In this document: positions 51,157-60,705 of the stretch, piece after piece
Layout of the letters: each line of letters opens with the position of its first letter
How positions within the stretch are numbered: position 1 is the first letter of the stretch
NCBI RefSeq assembly: GCF_000711215.1
Contig: NZ_JOMF01000006.1
Location: 186,001-250,000 of the forward strand
Length of the DNA: 64,000 nucleotides
Direction: 5' to 3'
From: Methanomicrobium mobile BP
GTDB lineage: Archaea > Halobacteriota > Methanomicrobia > Methanomicrobiales > Methanomicrobiaceae
Position numbers and translations under genes: made by a program
The notes under the pieces: generated by a model
What the model was told of the DNA's origin: nothing
Databases searched by the model: none
What the model saw: only the letters and a program-made list of their open reading frames with translations

Positions 51157-53820
51157 TCAATCCGAATCGCTCCGTGATTCCCATGCGGAGATAAGATCGT
51201 CTATCATATCGTCGACGGACTGATACCTGTCGTCCGGATTCTTGGCAATCATCTTCATGATGATATCGTCAAATACCGCGCCGTCGGCAACTCTCTCGGA
51301 GGGCTTTACAGGCTCTTTGTAGAGGATCTCCTCGCTCATGTCGGCAACGCCGTCGCCTGAGAACGGGCGCGTTCCGGTGACGAGTTCATAGAACAGGATA
51401 CCCAACTGATAGATATCCGTCCGCATTGTGGGCATGCCGTATTTCTTGGGCGCAATCTGTTCGGGCGATGCGTAGTTCAGCGAGAATCCTATGGTCGTGG
51501 TCTCGTTTCCGCTGCCGTCGCCGACGATCTTACCGAGTCCCCAATCGGTTATCTTGGGTGTGTTGTCCCCGTCTATGAGGATGTTCTGCGGCTTTATGTC
51601 GCGGTGGATTATCTGTCTCGCATGTGCATAGGAGAGTCCGCGCGCTATGCCCAGAATAATCTCATAGACATCGGAGAGCGGCAGGGGAATGTCCATATCC
51701 GCGAGTGCCCTGGGGACATACTCCATCTCCACAAACGGAATAGGGAGGATGTTGACGGAGTAGAATCTGACAATATTGGGATGATCCAGACCGTCCCAGA
51801 TCTTCATCTCTTTCATGAACATCCTTCCCGTCGCCTCATCGAAGTTTATAGGCACTTTTACGGCGACCGTCATGTCGTCGGTGCGGCGCTGTGCCTTGAA
51901 TACTCTTGCAATGCCGCCTTTTCCGATAAACTCCACATTGTGATAGCGTTCGTTCAGAACTTCAGGGAAATAGGTCGACCCGAGACTCGTCGACATTATG
52001 TTGTTCTCGTCGATAAACAGCACGGTCTCATCGTCGGACTTCGAGTCGGCGTTGCCGTGCCCTGAGGTATACTTCGTAAGATTCGTGTCGAAGACGCGGA
52101 GTTTCCATAGGGCGATTGTATCCGCAAACATCTTGCCGAAGACCACCGGAACGGCGGCGGAAAGCAGGAGCGATGCGGGATACACAAGACCCGTAATGGG
52201 TCCGAGCACGACATCCGAGTTGTAAATGAAGAGAATGAAGATTACCAACGCGATTATCGAGATAATCGGGTGAATCCTGAAAAGTCCCACAGGTACTTTC
52301 GAGCGCAGATGTCCGAACGAGAGGAGGAGCGACGAGGATATGATGTATGCCGTGAGAAGCAGGAAGCCGACCTCGGCATAACCCGAACTGACGCCCTGAT
52401 AGATAAGCCTCGATGTATAGGATATGAAGGCGTAGAGCAACGCAACCGCAAGTCCGGCATAAACCAGCTCGAAGAAGACAAGCTCAAGACCTCTCTTCAT
52501 TCTTACCGCCGCCAGCGAGCCGTAATCGAACGAAAGTCCGATGAGTCCCGCGGTTATTCCCGCGATTATCATCAGTATGAAGACTATCTCAAACGGCGAC
52601 TGATCCATGAAGACCACACGTGTGGGTCTCGAAGGGGTATCCGGTCTGAACGAGCCGTTGTAGCCGTTCAAGCCGGGGAAATTCTCGGGATTGTTCGGGT
52701 CAAAGACATCGGGATTATCGGGACTGCCCGGACCCGGACCTGCAGGGGTGGTCGGATTCAGAACGCCGCCCGGAATATCCGGCGTTGCCGTGCTGTTTGT
52801 CGAATTATCCTGCGGCAGCTCCTGTGCGGGCGTACCTGTCGGTACCGGCGTCGGCTGAGTCTGCGTCTCATCGGGGACCGTCGTGCCCGCAGGTCCGTAG
52901 AGGACATACTCCGCGTTATGGGAGATAAGCGGCGAAGAATCTACCAGGTTGTTTCCGGAATAGAAGAGGTTCTGCCAGAACCTGCCTGAAGTGGCAAGAT
53001 TTTGCAGATTGATATTGTTGATTATCAACTGGTTCTGGAGATTGTACTGACCCGCGCCGTAAGGATCGTAGGGCTTAGAGCCGACACCTGATTTTTCGGG
53101 GCTGCTCTCACCGTAATAGTCGTTCCAGAAGTTTCCGAGCGTTGATGTGAAGGAATTGCCCTCGTAACCGTAGACCAGATCGTTTGTGGACCAGCGGATA
53201 CTCCTGGATACGGACTTGCCGTTGACGATATTCTCGAAATCGTTCAGATACACCGCGCAGTCAACCGAGTCGTCGATATAGATACCCACCCTGTGACCGC
53301 TTATCGTATTCCTTGCAACCGTGGTGCCCGCGGACGAATAAAGAGTGAGTCCCAGAGGAGTCTCTTCGATATCGTTATTCAGGATATTGCAGTTGTCGCC
53401 GCTTACGAGCACTGCGCATACCGCATTGCCGTTTACTTTGAAACCCTCGAAGGTTACGTCCGAGCCCGAGATATGCACGCCGTAATTTCCTTTCTGTGTA
53501 TTGATTACCGGCTTTGTGCCGTCTTCTGAGGCAACTCCGGCAAGATTGACCGATTTTGTTATCTCTATATTCTCGGGATAGACTCCGCCGTAGACAATAA
53601 TTGTACTTCCGGGCGCGGCTTGCGAAAGCGCTTCGTTTATCGTGGAATAGACATTGGCGCCGATGCGGACATCGCCGGCGGATACCGGAACAAAAAATGC
53701 CGACAGGAGCAGGCATGCAAAGAGGAATATGTACAGACCGCGGCTTACCTGGATATTGCCTGCCGATTCCGCCCCGTAACTTCTCTTTACAGCCATATTC
53801 ATCATACACCCCAGCCGCAT
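51157..53820 (-). CDS. receptor-like Ser/Thr kinase with external beta-helix domain
   Basis: 887 residues. Signal or anchor (about 28-48), a NosD-type right-handed beta-helix (about 50-235), a Gly/Pro/Asn-rich linker (about 315-400), about five membrane helices (410-570), and a Hanks-type kinase (about 625-880). Kinase sites: glycine loop GKGGIARVF, VAVK lysine at about 655, HRDIKPQN at 739-746, ASPEQ and DIYQLGILFYEL. DFG is replaced by DWG. The activation segment has several Thr (NETTTIGFS). Gene order puts it after a PP2C phosphatase and a wHTH-FHA protein on the same strand. Autophosphorylation and partner phosphorylation are inferred. A bacterial-style kinase of this layout is unusual in archaea. 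Confidence 0.92.
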   Translation of the reverse strand: MRLGCMMNMAVKRSYGAESAGNIQVSRGLYIFLFACLLLSAFFVPVSAGDVRIGANVYSTINEALSQAAPGSTIIVYGGVYPENIEITKSVNLAGVASEDGTKPVINTQKGNYGVHISGSDVTFEGFKVNGNAVCAVLVSGDNCNILNNDIEETPLGLTLYSSAGTTVARNTISGHRVGIYIDDSVDCAVYLNDFENIVNGKSVSRSIRWSTNDLVYGYEGNSFTSTLGNFWNDYYGESSPEKSGVGSKPYDPYGAGQYNLQNQLIINNINLQNLATSGRFWQNLFYSGNNLVDSSPLISHNAEYVLYGPAGTTVPDETQTQPTPVPTGTPAQELPQDNSTNSTATPDIPGGVLNPTTPAGPGPGSPDNPDVFDPNNPENFPGLNGYNGSFRPDTPSRPTRVVFMDQSPFEIVFILMIIAGITAGLIGLSFDYGSLAAVRMKRGLELVFFELVYAGLAVALLYAFISYTSRLIYQGVSSGYAEVGFLLLTAYIISSSLLLSFGHLRSKVPVGLFRIHPIISIIALVIFILFIYNSDVVLGPITGLVYPASLLLSAAVPVVFGKMFADTIALWKLRVFDTNLTKYTSGHGNADSKSDDETVLFIDENNIMSTSLGSTYFPEVLNERYHNVEFIGKGGIARVFKAQRRTDDMTVAVKVPINFDEATGRMFMKEMKIWDGLDHPNIVRFYSVNILPIPFVEMEYVPRALADMDIPLPLSDVYEIILGIARGLSYAHARQIIHRDIKPQNILIDGDNTPKITDWGLGKIVGDGSGNETTTIGFSLNYASPEQIAPKKYGMPTMRTDIYQLGILFYELVTGTRPFSGDGVADMSEEILYKEPVKPSERVADGAVFDDIIMKMIAKNPDDRYQSVDDMIDDLISAWESRSDSD

Positions 53821-53961
53821 TCCCCTAAACCTTCGGGACCGTGACTCGGGCAGCCCGTCGGGAGACAGGGAATATCATGAAAATATATATGTCATTATAG
53901 TATCATTTAATTGACGATCCAAAAACCCGCGTGTGATCGGTTCCGTGATGTCAGGAAAAAT

Positions 53962-54738
53962 TTAATTGAGATTGAAGATGAGTCTTGCACCTTTTGCGCC
54001 GCGTGCAAGGTCAAGCATGTCGCCGTTGCGGATGGGATACTCTTTTGAGGGCGAAAGCTGTTTGTTGTTGATAAGACTGCCTCCCGTGCTCCTGCAGTCC
54101 TCGTAGTACCATTCGTTGCCGCGAAGTTTGAATATGCCGTGCGGCTTCGTGACACGCGATACCGCCTCATAGCCCGACGAGAGAGCAATCGAGAAGTTCC
54201 CGTCCTTAAGGTATTCGGGCGCGGATGCATCCTCACGACCGATTCTGACCTCCTTCTCTTTGAGGGGCCATGCCTTGCCGTCGTCGTCGCCGCCGAGGAC
54301 GATCAACACGGGAACGCCGGTCTTATTATCTTCCTCGAGCATGCTTCTTACGGCCTTTAACTTCTGATTGAGTTCCTCTTCGCCGATTCTGACGTCGATA
54401 TTGCTGAATATGCTCAGGTTTCTGATGATTCCCTCCATGCCGCCGGGGATGAGGGAGTATTTCCAGACGGGGAGACTTCCCTTTGAGGTTTCTCTTCCCA
54501 TACCCGCCTCTTTCTTGATGACGCCGGTATTCAGAAGCTTATCCAGGTGCTTCTTGGTATTCTCATAGCTCGTGTCTATCTCTTTTGCAATCTCGCGCAC
54601 CTCTTTCGGCTGGTGCTCAATGAGTTTGAGTATCTTTAAGCGCGTGGGATTCGAGAGCACGTTCAGATATTCCGAGAGATCCTCGTAGAAGTCGGGATCG
54701 TTCGAGATTGCAATCGTATTATCGTTTGAATCGCCCAT
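53962..54738 (-). CDS. wHTH-FHA transcriptional regulator
   Basis: 258 residues. Residues about 25-95 are an ArsR-like winged helix (LSNPTRLKILKLIE, SYENTKKHLDKLL). Residues about 145-258 are an FHA domain (VRIGRED, SR at 194, H at 200, STGGSLINN, GDMLDLA) that binds phosphothreonine. The domain pair suggests that a phosphorylated partner, probably the neighbouring kinase or the regulator's own phosphosite, controls DNA binding. It lies between the kinase (gap 141 bp) and the phosphatase (gap 51 bp). Confidence 0.9.
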   Translation of the reverse strand: MGDSNDNTIAISNDPDFYEDLSEYLNVLSNPTRLKILKLIEHQPKEVREIAKEIDTSYENTKKHLDKLLNTGVIKKEAGMGRETSKGSLPVWKYSLIPGGMEGIIRNLSIFSNIDVRIGEEELNQKLKAVRSMLEEDNKTGVPVLIVLGGDDDGKAWPLKEKEVRIGREDASAPEYLKDGNFSIALSSGYEAVSRVTKPHGIFKLRGNEWYYEDCRSTGGSLINNKQLSPSKEYPIRNGDMLDLARGAKGARLIFNLN

Positions 54739-54789
54739 CTTATCACATATATCTCAATTTTTGTCTTTTTTACTTTTTTACCTATTTTT

Positions 54790-55494
54790 TCAGAACCTCA
54801 GCACAACCGCGGTAATGTTGTCGTCCGAGGTTTCAAAAGCCTCTTTAATCAGAGTTTTGGCAATTCCGTTTGCCGATTTAATGTCGAATGCCGATTCAAT
54901 CACATCTTCGTCGAGGTAGTCGTGAAGACCGTCGCTCGAGAGAAGAATGGCATCCCCCTCCTGCGCATTGAAACAGAAAGTATCGACATTGAAGTCGCCC
55001 CCGAGAGAGTGGTTGATGATATTCTTCATCGGATGGAACCTTGCCGATTTTCTCTCAATCAGACCCCTGTTCACCAGATCCTGAACGAGAGAATGGTCGA
55101 CGGTTATCTGACGGAGAGTACTGCTGTAGAGATAGAGCCGCGAATCTCCGGTATTTGCGCAGACAACCGTCCCGTTCTCGACGAATGCGGCAACAAGAGT
55201 CGTGCCCATACCTTTCCGGTCGCCGACGGCGTTCTCGCAGACGGCGCTGTCCGCTTCCTTGAAAGCAAGGATAAGAAGCTCTTTTATCTCGTCTTCCGCC
55301 ATGCCCTCGCGGTATCCGTCCTGAAAAACAGCTCTCAGTCTGGTTACGGCAATATTTGAGGCAATTTCGCCCGCGGCATGTCCTCCCAGACCATCGGCGA
55401 CTGCAAGCAGTATCCCTTTACCGATGGGAACGGCGATGGATGAGTCCTCGTTATGCTCTCTCTTTCCCGCCACCGATACCGAACTGTAATCCAT
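54790..55494 (-). CDS. PP2C-type Ser/Thr protein phosphatase
   Basis: 234 residues. Metal-binding PP2C motifs in order: KREHNEDSS, VADGLGGHAAGE, GTTLVAAF, NTGDSRLYLY, LSSDGLHDYLDE and SDDNITAVVLRF. It should reverse the neighbouring kinase. First gene of the three-gene set; TATA-like sequences lie upstream on the minus strand (about 55556-55594). Confidence 0.95.
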   Translation of the reverse strand: MDYSSVSVAGKREHNEDSSIAVPIGKGILLAVADGLGGHAAGEIASNIAVTRLRAVFQDGYREGMAEDEIKELLILAFKEADSAVCENAVGDRKGMGTTLVAAFVENGTVVCANTGDSRLYLYSSTLRQITVDHSLVQDLVNRGLIERKSARFHPMKNIINHSLGGDFNVDTFCFNAQEGDAILLSSDGLHDYLDEDVIESAFDIKSANGIAKTLIKEAFETSDDNITAVVLRF

Positions 55495-55813
55495 TGGTTC
55501 AAGCTACCTCTAAAACAGATTTTACAAGTAATTACAAGTAATCTATTCTCTTTATCAGAATATATTCTATCTTAATGCTTAAATCTTATATTAATTTTCA
55601 CTATCCGCGCGGTGTTTCCGTATAACCGCGGAGTTATACGCGGAACTTTGCGGTAAATATCAAAGGCTCAGGGTATCTGTAATCATTTCACATTTCATAT
55701 AGCGACATGAATTATGGTGACGTGAATTTTATTGTTGAATATTATGAAACATTACAGAATACTGCAGAATATACATATATGCATAATATGCAGATAAATT
55801 CGGAGAGAAAAAT
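55495..55813. other. divergent spacer between PP2C and the HEAT lipoprotein
   Basis: About 320 bp, no gene. Holds A/T-rich promoter-like sequence for the phosphatase on the left, a G/C-rich palindrome block near 55605-55645 in the middle, and an A/T-rich stretch with atatgcataatatg near 55780 before the lipoprotein gene. Confidence 0.5.
55620..55639. promoter_or_regulatory. perfect inverted repeat GTATAAC-N6-GTTATAC
   Basis: Twenty bp, 7-bp arms without mismatch, between the divergent PP2C and HEAT genes and about 25-60 bp upstream of the phosphatase TATA-like sequences. A plausible operator; the wHTH-FHA protein is the obvious candidate ligand, by position only. Confidence 0.5.
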
Positions 55814-56497
55814 ATGAAGACAAAAATCCGTAATGACGGGAGAATTCTCGGCAGATTACTCAATAACGGCACAATACGCAATGCCGCAAAGGCGACCGCG
55901 ATTGCCGCAGTCATCCTCGCGGTTATCCTTACCTGCGGGTGCACGGGTAACGGCGGCGGCAACGACAAGCCCGTAAGTCCCAAAATCGAGCAGAACATAA
56001 AGGATCTTTACTCGGCAGACGATGCGGTGCGAAAGACCGCCGTCAATAACCTAATACTTGCGGGTGACGAGGCGATAGTTCCGCTCACAAAGGTCTTTTC
56101 GTCCGGCGACAAAACGGCGTCGATGAATGCCGCCGTTGCACTCTATACCATTGGCGAGTCCTCGATTGATCCGCTTATCGACGTTCTTAACACCGGCTCA
56201 CAGACCGAGCGCGAATGGGCTGCAAATACCTTATGCCTCTTTGAAGCCCGCGCCGTGCCCTCACTCATAAACGTCGTAAAGACCGGCAGCAAACAGGGTC
56301 AGGAGATTGCCGAGATTGCGATAATAAAGATAGGTGAACCCGCATTGCCCTTCCTTGAGCTTGAAGCGAACAGGGGAAGTCCCGTAACCGCCGATAAGAT
56401 GAACTCGCTCATCTATTCAATCCGCGCAACCGAAGGTTTGCAGCAGAGACTCTCGGCGGAAGGAAATACAACGACTTCTACTGCCGCGGCTGCCTGA
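55814..56497 (+). CDS. HEAT-repeat lipoprotein
   Basis: 227 residues. A long basic lead, signal and lipobox LTCGC, then about four to five HEAT-like helical repeats (AVRKTAVNNLILAGDEAIVPL, SSIDPLIDVLNTGSQTEREWA). Surface scaffold of unknown partner. Ends with a Thr/Ala tail. Confidence 0.8.
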   Translation: MKTKIRNDGRILGRLLNNGTIRNAAKATAIAAVILAVILTCGCTGNGGGNDKPVSPKIEQNIKDLYSADDAVRKTAVNNLILAGDEAIVPLTKVFSSGDKTASMNAAVALYTIGESSIDPLIDVLNTGSQTEREWAANTLCLFEARAVPSLINVVKTGSKQGQEIAEIAIIKIGEPALPFLELEANRGSPVTADKMNSLIYSIRATEGLQQRLSAEGNTTTSTAAAA

Positions 56498-56562
56498 AAA
56501 AATAAAGATTAATTTCCTTTTTTTTGAAAAACAAGGGTAGTGCAGAGGTAGTGGTGAGACAG

Positions 56563-57180
56563 CTATTGCCGAGCAATCTTATCCGTGTCCACGACCCTTG
56601 TGTTGTAACCGTAGTAGGTGTCTTCAAGGTAGTAGAACATGGCTTTCCGCAATATGACGACATCGCGCTCGCTCAGGATTTTGCCGTCCGACTCCGCCGT
56701 AAGATGAATCACATAGGATTCGGGCGCAACAAGCGGATCGTAATCGCGGCATGAGAACCATACGGTCTCGTTCGGTCGGGTGCGCGTGTCATTGCCCAGA
56801 TCCTCGACCTTTCCCGTGACGCCGCTGTCCCATGAGAGAAGCATGACGTATTCTCCGAATTTCCCAGTCGCATTCCAGTGATATGTGATGTCACCGGCGT
56901 TGTATTGACTTACGGAATCATCGGATGAAACATTGCCCGATCCCGAGTCCGATTGCGGGGAGGGGTAAACGGGCGTTATGTCAAGACCCGGGATTGAGGA
57001 CATCGCGGGGCTCCAGTATTTATGCACGTTCTTCAGCGTGATGTCGTGATTCACCTTGGCTTTATCAACGGTCGTGCATCCCGAAAAGACCGCTGCGGAA
57101 AATAATAGCAACAGTATAAGTGCCGCAAATATCATTTTCGACCGTGATTTTGGTGAATTTGATAATTTTGATATGAACAT
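56563..57180 (-). CDS. lipoprotein of unknown function
   Basis: 205 residues. Signal with lipobox-like FSGC, then a soluble domain with several Tyr/Trp. No family recognised. Directly downstream of tfrB (7 bp after its stop) but on the same strand, so possibly co-transcribed. Confidence 0.65.
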   Translation of the reverse strand: MFISKLSNSPKSRSKMIFAALILLLLFSAAVFSGCTTVDKAKVNHDITLKNVHKYWSPAMSSIPGLDITPVYPSPQSDSGSGNVSSDDSVSQYNAGDITYHWNATGKFGEYVMLLSWDSGVTGKVEDLGNDTRTRPNETVWFSCRDYDPLVAPESYVIHLTAESDGKILSERDVVILRKAMFYYLEDTYYGYNTRVVDTDKIARQ

Positions 57181-57186
57181 GCCGCT

Positions 57187-58785
57187 TCACTGCTCCTGCG
57201 GGGCATTTTTCACAGATGCATTCTCGGCATTTTTCGCGTCCTTCTTCCGATAGCCCTCGACAAGAAGGGTATTGATATTCCTAACGGGCTTATCGGTCAC
57301 GGACCCGACGTGAATCTCACAGAACGGGCAGGATGTCGCCACGATATCGCAGCCGCTCTCCTTTATCTCTTCGCCGCGGAGTTTTCCTATGGCTTCGGCC
57401 TCGGCGGGATTGCCGGACTTCACACCGCCGCCCGAGCCGCAGCATTCCGAGGGCATCTCCACGAAATCGTCGGTTATGAGCCTTAAGAGACGGCGCGGCT
57501 GCTCGCGGATTCCCTGACCGCGAAGAAGGTGACAGGGATCGTGATAGGCTATCTTCAGCCCGATTTTCTCGGGCTTTTCGATATCAATCGCGGTCAGAAT
57601 CTCGTTTATGTCCTTAACCTCGAAAGGCGTGTCGTAGTCGTTCTTAAGGGTGGAACCGCAGCCTGCGCAGACGGTCATGACTGTCTTTATTCCGTGTTTT
57701 ACGAAACAGTCGATGTTCTTCTTCATGAGCTCGGGCACAATCGCGGTCTGACCCGTTCTTATAAGCGGCGATCCGCAGCAGACCTGTTCTTTCGGAGTGA
57801 TAATGCGGATTCCGTTCCGCCTTAAGACCTCGATCGCATCGAGCGCCGTGCTCTGCATTCGCAGGTCGTAAAGGCATCCGGTAAAGAAGCCGACCTCGCC
57901 TTTTACATCGCCGTAGGGCTCAAGAACCTCGTCAATCGATTCGATAAGACCTTTCCTGTCGGGCAGGGGTTGAACGCTGCGTCCCGTGGTCTTTACAAGC
58001 CCGGCAACCTCCTTATGCCGCGGCAATGTGAGACCTTCGCGGTTTGCGAGAATCCTCAGTTTTTCTATCGCTTTTCCGGGTATCTTTATGCTCTTGGGGC
58101 AGGCAAGGACACATGCCTGACATGTCGTGCAGTTGAAGAGCCCTTTCTCCGTAATGCCTATTATGCGGTCTTTGTCGCAATCGCGGGGATCGAGTGCGAG
58201 CCGCATCTCCTGACGCATGTAGGTCGGTCCCGCAAAATCCGTGACCTTCACGGCGGGACAGACCGAGACACAGCAGAGACACTCGATGCAGTCGCGCAGG
58301 GGTTTCATCTCCGCGGTCTCCTCCTTTGAGGGCATTGCAAAGGAGCACGAACATGCGCAGGAGCATGAGCCGGATGAAGAGGCATCCGAACCGTCAGAAC
58401 CGGCGCATTCTTCGCAGGCGGGGACAAGATACGGCATCTCTTTCAGATATTTGCCGATATCAGTGACCAAATCCCTGATTACCGGCAGATCTAGAGGCTC
58501 GAGGAGCATGCCGTCCGCCGCCTCGGTCATGCAGGCAAGCCGCGGTTCGCCGTTGACCTTCAGTGCGCAGCTTCCGCACTGACCCGCGCCGCAGCAGTGC
58601 CTGAAGAGAAGGGTCGGGTCAAGGGTATCGCGAACGGCTTTCAATACATCCAGAACTCTCGCGCCCTCATGGACTTTTACGGAATACTCCTTTATTTTGG
58701 GGGCGCTTTGATCGGCGGGGTTAAAGCGCGAAATTCTGACGCTCAGCATCTTCTCTCCGACCTTCACCTTATCTTTTCCGCTCAT
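57187..58785 (-). CDS. tfrB: thiol:fumarate reductase, subunit B
   Basis: 532 residues. A 2Fe-2S domain (CCGAGQCGSC), two 4Fe-4S motifs (CIECLCCVSVCP, CTTCQACVLACP) and two CCG domains like heterodisulfide reductase subunit B (GCLYDLR..., CCGSPL, CAGCGSTLK, DPCHLLRG, CCGSGGG). With TfrA it reduces fumarate with coenzymes M and B, yielding the heterodisulfide. An insertion at about 124-149 is Ser/Gly/Asp/Cys-rich (CSCACSCS). GGAGGTAATGTGCA precedes the ATG, which overlaps the tfrA stop. Confidence 0.93.
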   Translation of the reverse strand: MSGKDKVKVGEKMLSVRISRFNPADQSAPKIKEYSVKVHEGARVLDVLKAVRDTLDPTLLFRHCCGAGQCGSCALKVNGEPRLACMTEAADGMLLEPLDLPVIRDLVTDIGKYLKEMPYLVPACEECAGSDGSDASSSGSCSCACSCSFAMPSKEETAEMKPLRDCIECLCCVSVCPAVKVTDFAGPTYMRQEMRLALDPRDCDKDRIIGITEKGLFNCTTCQACVLACPKSIKIPGKAIEKLRILANREGLTLPRHKEVAGLVKTTGRSVQPLPDRKGLIESIDEVLEPYGDVKGEVGFFTGCLYDLRMQSTALDAIEVLRRNGIRIITPKEQVCCGSPLIRTGQTAIVPELMKKNIDCFVKHGIKTVMTVCAGCGSTLKNDYDTPFEVKDINEILTAIDIEKPEKIGLKIAYHDPCHLLRGQGIREQPRRLLRLITDDFVEMPSECCGSGGGVKSGNPAEAEAIGKLRGEEIKESGCDIVATSCPFCEIHVGSVTDKPVRNINTLLVEGYRKKDAKNAENASVKNAPQEQ

Positions 58786-60494
58786 TGCACATTACCTCCT
58801 TTCCCTGCGCCTTCGGCACTTATGTCCTCAGCACCCGCTTTCTCTATACCCTCGCGGTATATCGACTGGTAAGTATGCCCGTACGGGGATGTTTCCGGCG
58901 TCCAGTCCTGCACGATATCCTTTCTTACATGGGCGCCGCGGGACTCCTCGCGAAGAAGGGCGCCCCTTACGACAAGCGCCGCCACGGTAAGCATATCTTC
59001 AAGAACGCAGCATTCAGCAAGAACCGCGGGGGAATCAGCCTTAGGAGTCATCTCCGAAAGTTCCTCGATTTCCGCGAGTGCGGTTTCAAGCTCCTCAGCC
59101 GTTCTGAATATGCCGACATTCTCCCACATCGTCTTCCTCAGTCTCTCCTTTATCTCCGCAATGCTGTCGCTGCCGTTGAGGAACCTGTTGAATCTCAGCT
59201 CTTCGGCGGCGAGCTGACCCACAATAGCGGGGGAGTTCATGAGCGCCCTGTGCATGACCGACTTACCCGCAAATTCACCCGCACGCTTGCCGAAAACCTG
59301 TGTATCCGCAAGTGAATTTCCTCCGAGACGGTTTGCGCCGTGTATGCCGCCTGTGACCTCTCCGCATGCGAAGAGACCCTTGATCGTCGTTCTGCACTCG
59401 GGCGTTATCCTTAAGCCCCCCATCATATGATGCGCCGTCGGTGCAACCTCCATCGGCTCTTTCCTGATATCGACGCCGAAGTTCAGTAACTGAGCAAGCA
59501 TCATGGGAAGGCGCTCCTCAATCACGGCTGCGCCCAGATGCGTCACATCGAGATATACGCCGCCCTTGTCCGTCCCGCGTCCTTCGGCAATCTCGGTAGC
59601 AATCGATCTTGCGACAACGTCCCTTGTCGAAAGTTCCATCCTCTCGGGGTCGTATTTCGCCATGAAACGCTCACCGCGTGAATTCTTGAGGTATCCGCCC
59701 TCGCCGCGGACAGCCTCGGTAATCAGCCTGCCGCGTGCGTCATACGGATAGACCGCGCCAGTGGGGTGAAACTGCACCATCTCCATATCTATGAGTTCGG
59801 CGCCGGCGCGGTATGCCATTGCATAACCCTGTCCGTTTCCGGTCGCACAGTTCGTGCAGACATCATATATCTGACCCGTTCCGCCGGTTGCCAGCACAAC
59901 GGCATCGCAGCGTAAGACGATCATATTGCCGTCGCGGTCAAGACCGACAGCACCGCATACACGCACTTCTCCGCCGGAGAGCGTCTCGGTAAGCAGATCG
60001 ATTACGGTGACTTCCTGAATAATGCGGATATCACCGCCGCGTACCTTCTCCATCAGCGTCGCCATTATCTCATGCCCCGTCCTGTCGCCCGAATAACAGG
60101 TGCGGTTGAACTTCTGACCGCCGAAATGGCGCTGTGCGGGATGAGTGCCCTCAAAACCGTCGCAGTCGCAGCTTAAGTCAAAGACCGCGCCCCAGTTCAT
60201 GAGGTCGGCAAACCTCTCGGGCGCCTCCTCCACAAGAATCTTCACGAGTTCGCGGTCATTGAGGTAGGCGCCGCCGCGAATCGTATCCTCAAAATGAGAA
60301 CTGCATGAATCTTTCGGGTTAAGGACGGCATTGTATCCGCCTTCCGCCATGGTGGTGCATCCGCCCTTTCCCGTGACCGAGCGCGAGAGAAGGATAACAT
60401 CGCCGTATTTTGCGGCTTCCACAGCCGCTCTGCATCCCGCTCCGCCGCTGCCCACAACAAGCACATGACAGTCCGTTACATTATCAGCAAGCAT
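58782..60494 (-). CDS. tfrA: thiol:fumarate reductase, subunit A (flavoprotein)
   Basis: 570 residues. FAD domain starts VLVVGSGGAGCRAAVEAAK; TMAEGGYNAVL, MGGLRITPECRT and GEVTGGIHGANRLGGNSLAD are those of fumarate reductase/succinate dehydrogenase flavoproteins. Catalytic subunit of Tfr. Start at 60494 (MLADNVTDCHVLVVG); an upstream in-frame ATG at 60590 would add an unlikely leader. ATGA overlap with tfrB. Confidence 0.93.
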   Translation of the reverse strand: MLADNVTDCHVLVVGSGGAGCRAAVEAAKYGDVILLSRSVTGKGGCTTMAEGGYNAVLNPKDSCSSHFEDTIRGGAYLNDRELVKILVEEAPERFADLMNWGAVFDLSCDCDGFEGTHPAQRHFGGQKFNRTCYSGDRTGHEIMATLMEKVRGGDIRIIQEVTVIDLLTETLSGGEVRVCGAVGLDRDGNMIVLRCDAVVLATGGTGQIYDVCTNCATGNGQGYAMAYRAGAELIDMEMVQFHPTGAVYPYDARGRLITEAVRGEGGYLKNSRGERFMAKYDPERMELSTRDVVARSIATEIAEGRGTDKGGVYLDVTHLGAAVIEERLPMMLAQLLNFGVDIRKEPMEVAPTAHHMMGGLRITPECRTTIKGLFACGEVTGGIHGANRLGGNSLADTQVFGKRAGEFAGKSVMHRALMNSPAIVGQLAAEELRFNRFLNGSDSIAEIKERLRKTMWENVGIFRTAEELETALAEIEELSEMTPKADSPAVLAECCVLEDMLTVAALVVRGALLREESRGAHVRKDIVQDWTPETSPYGHTYQSIYREGIEKAGAEDISAEGAGKGGNVQ

Positions 60495-60705
60495 ATCTAA
60501 GAAAGAATTGGTTCTAAAATATGATAAACAATTATATGCGGATATTACGCCGAAAATTTCCGGCGGATTTTGCGCACGGTATAATAACACGGTTTTATAG
60601 CACGAATTTGGCGCTCGCTATTATCTCATAATCACATTAATTACTTCGCACACTTAATTATATGATACAAATTATCTTCGGTAAGTGAGTGAATTGAGGA
60701 TTTTA

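Noticed and set aside
52270-52989. Plus-strand frame of 239 codons
   Set aside because: Opposite the membrane and linker part of the receptor kinase; Arg-rich shadow sequence.
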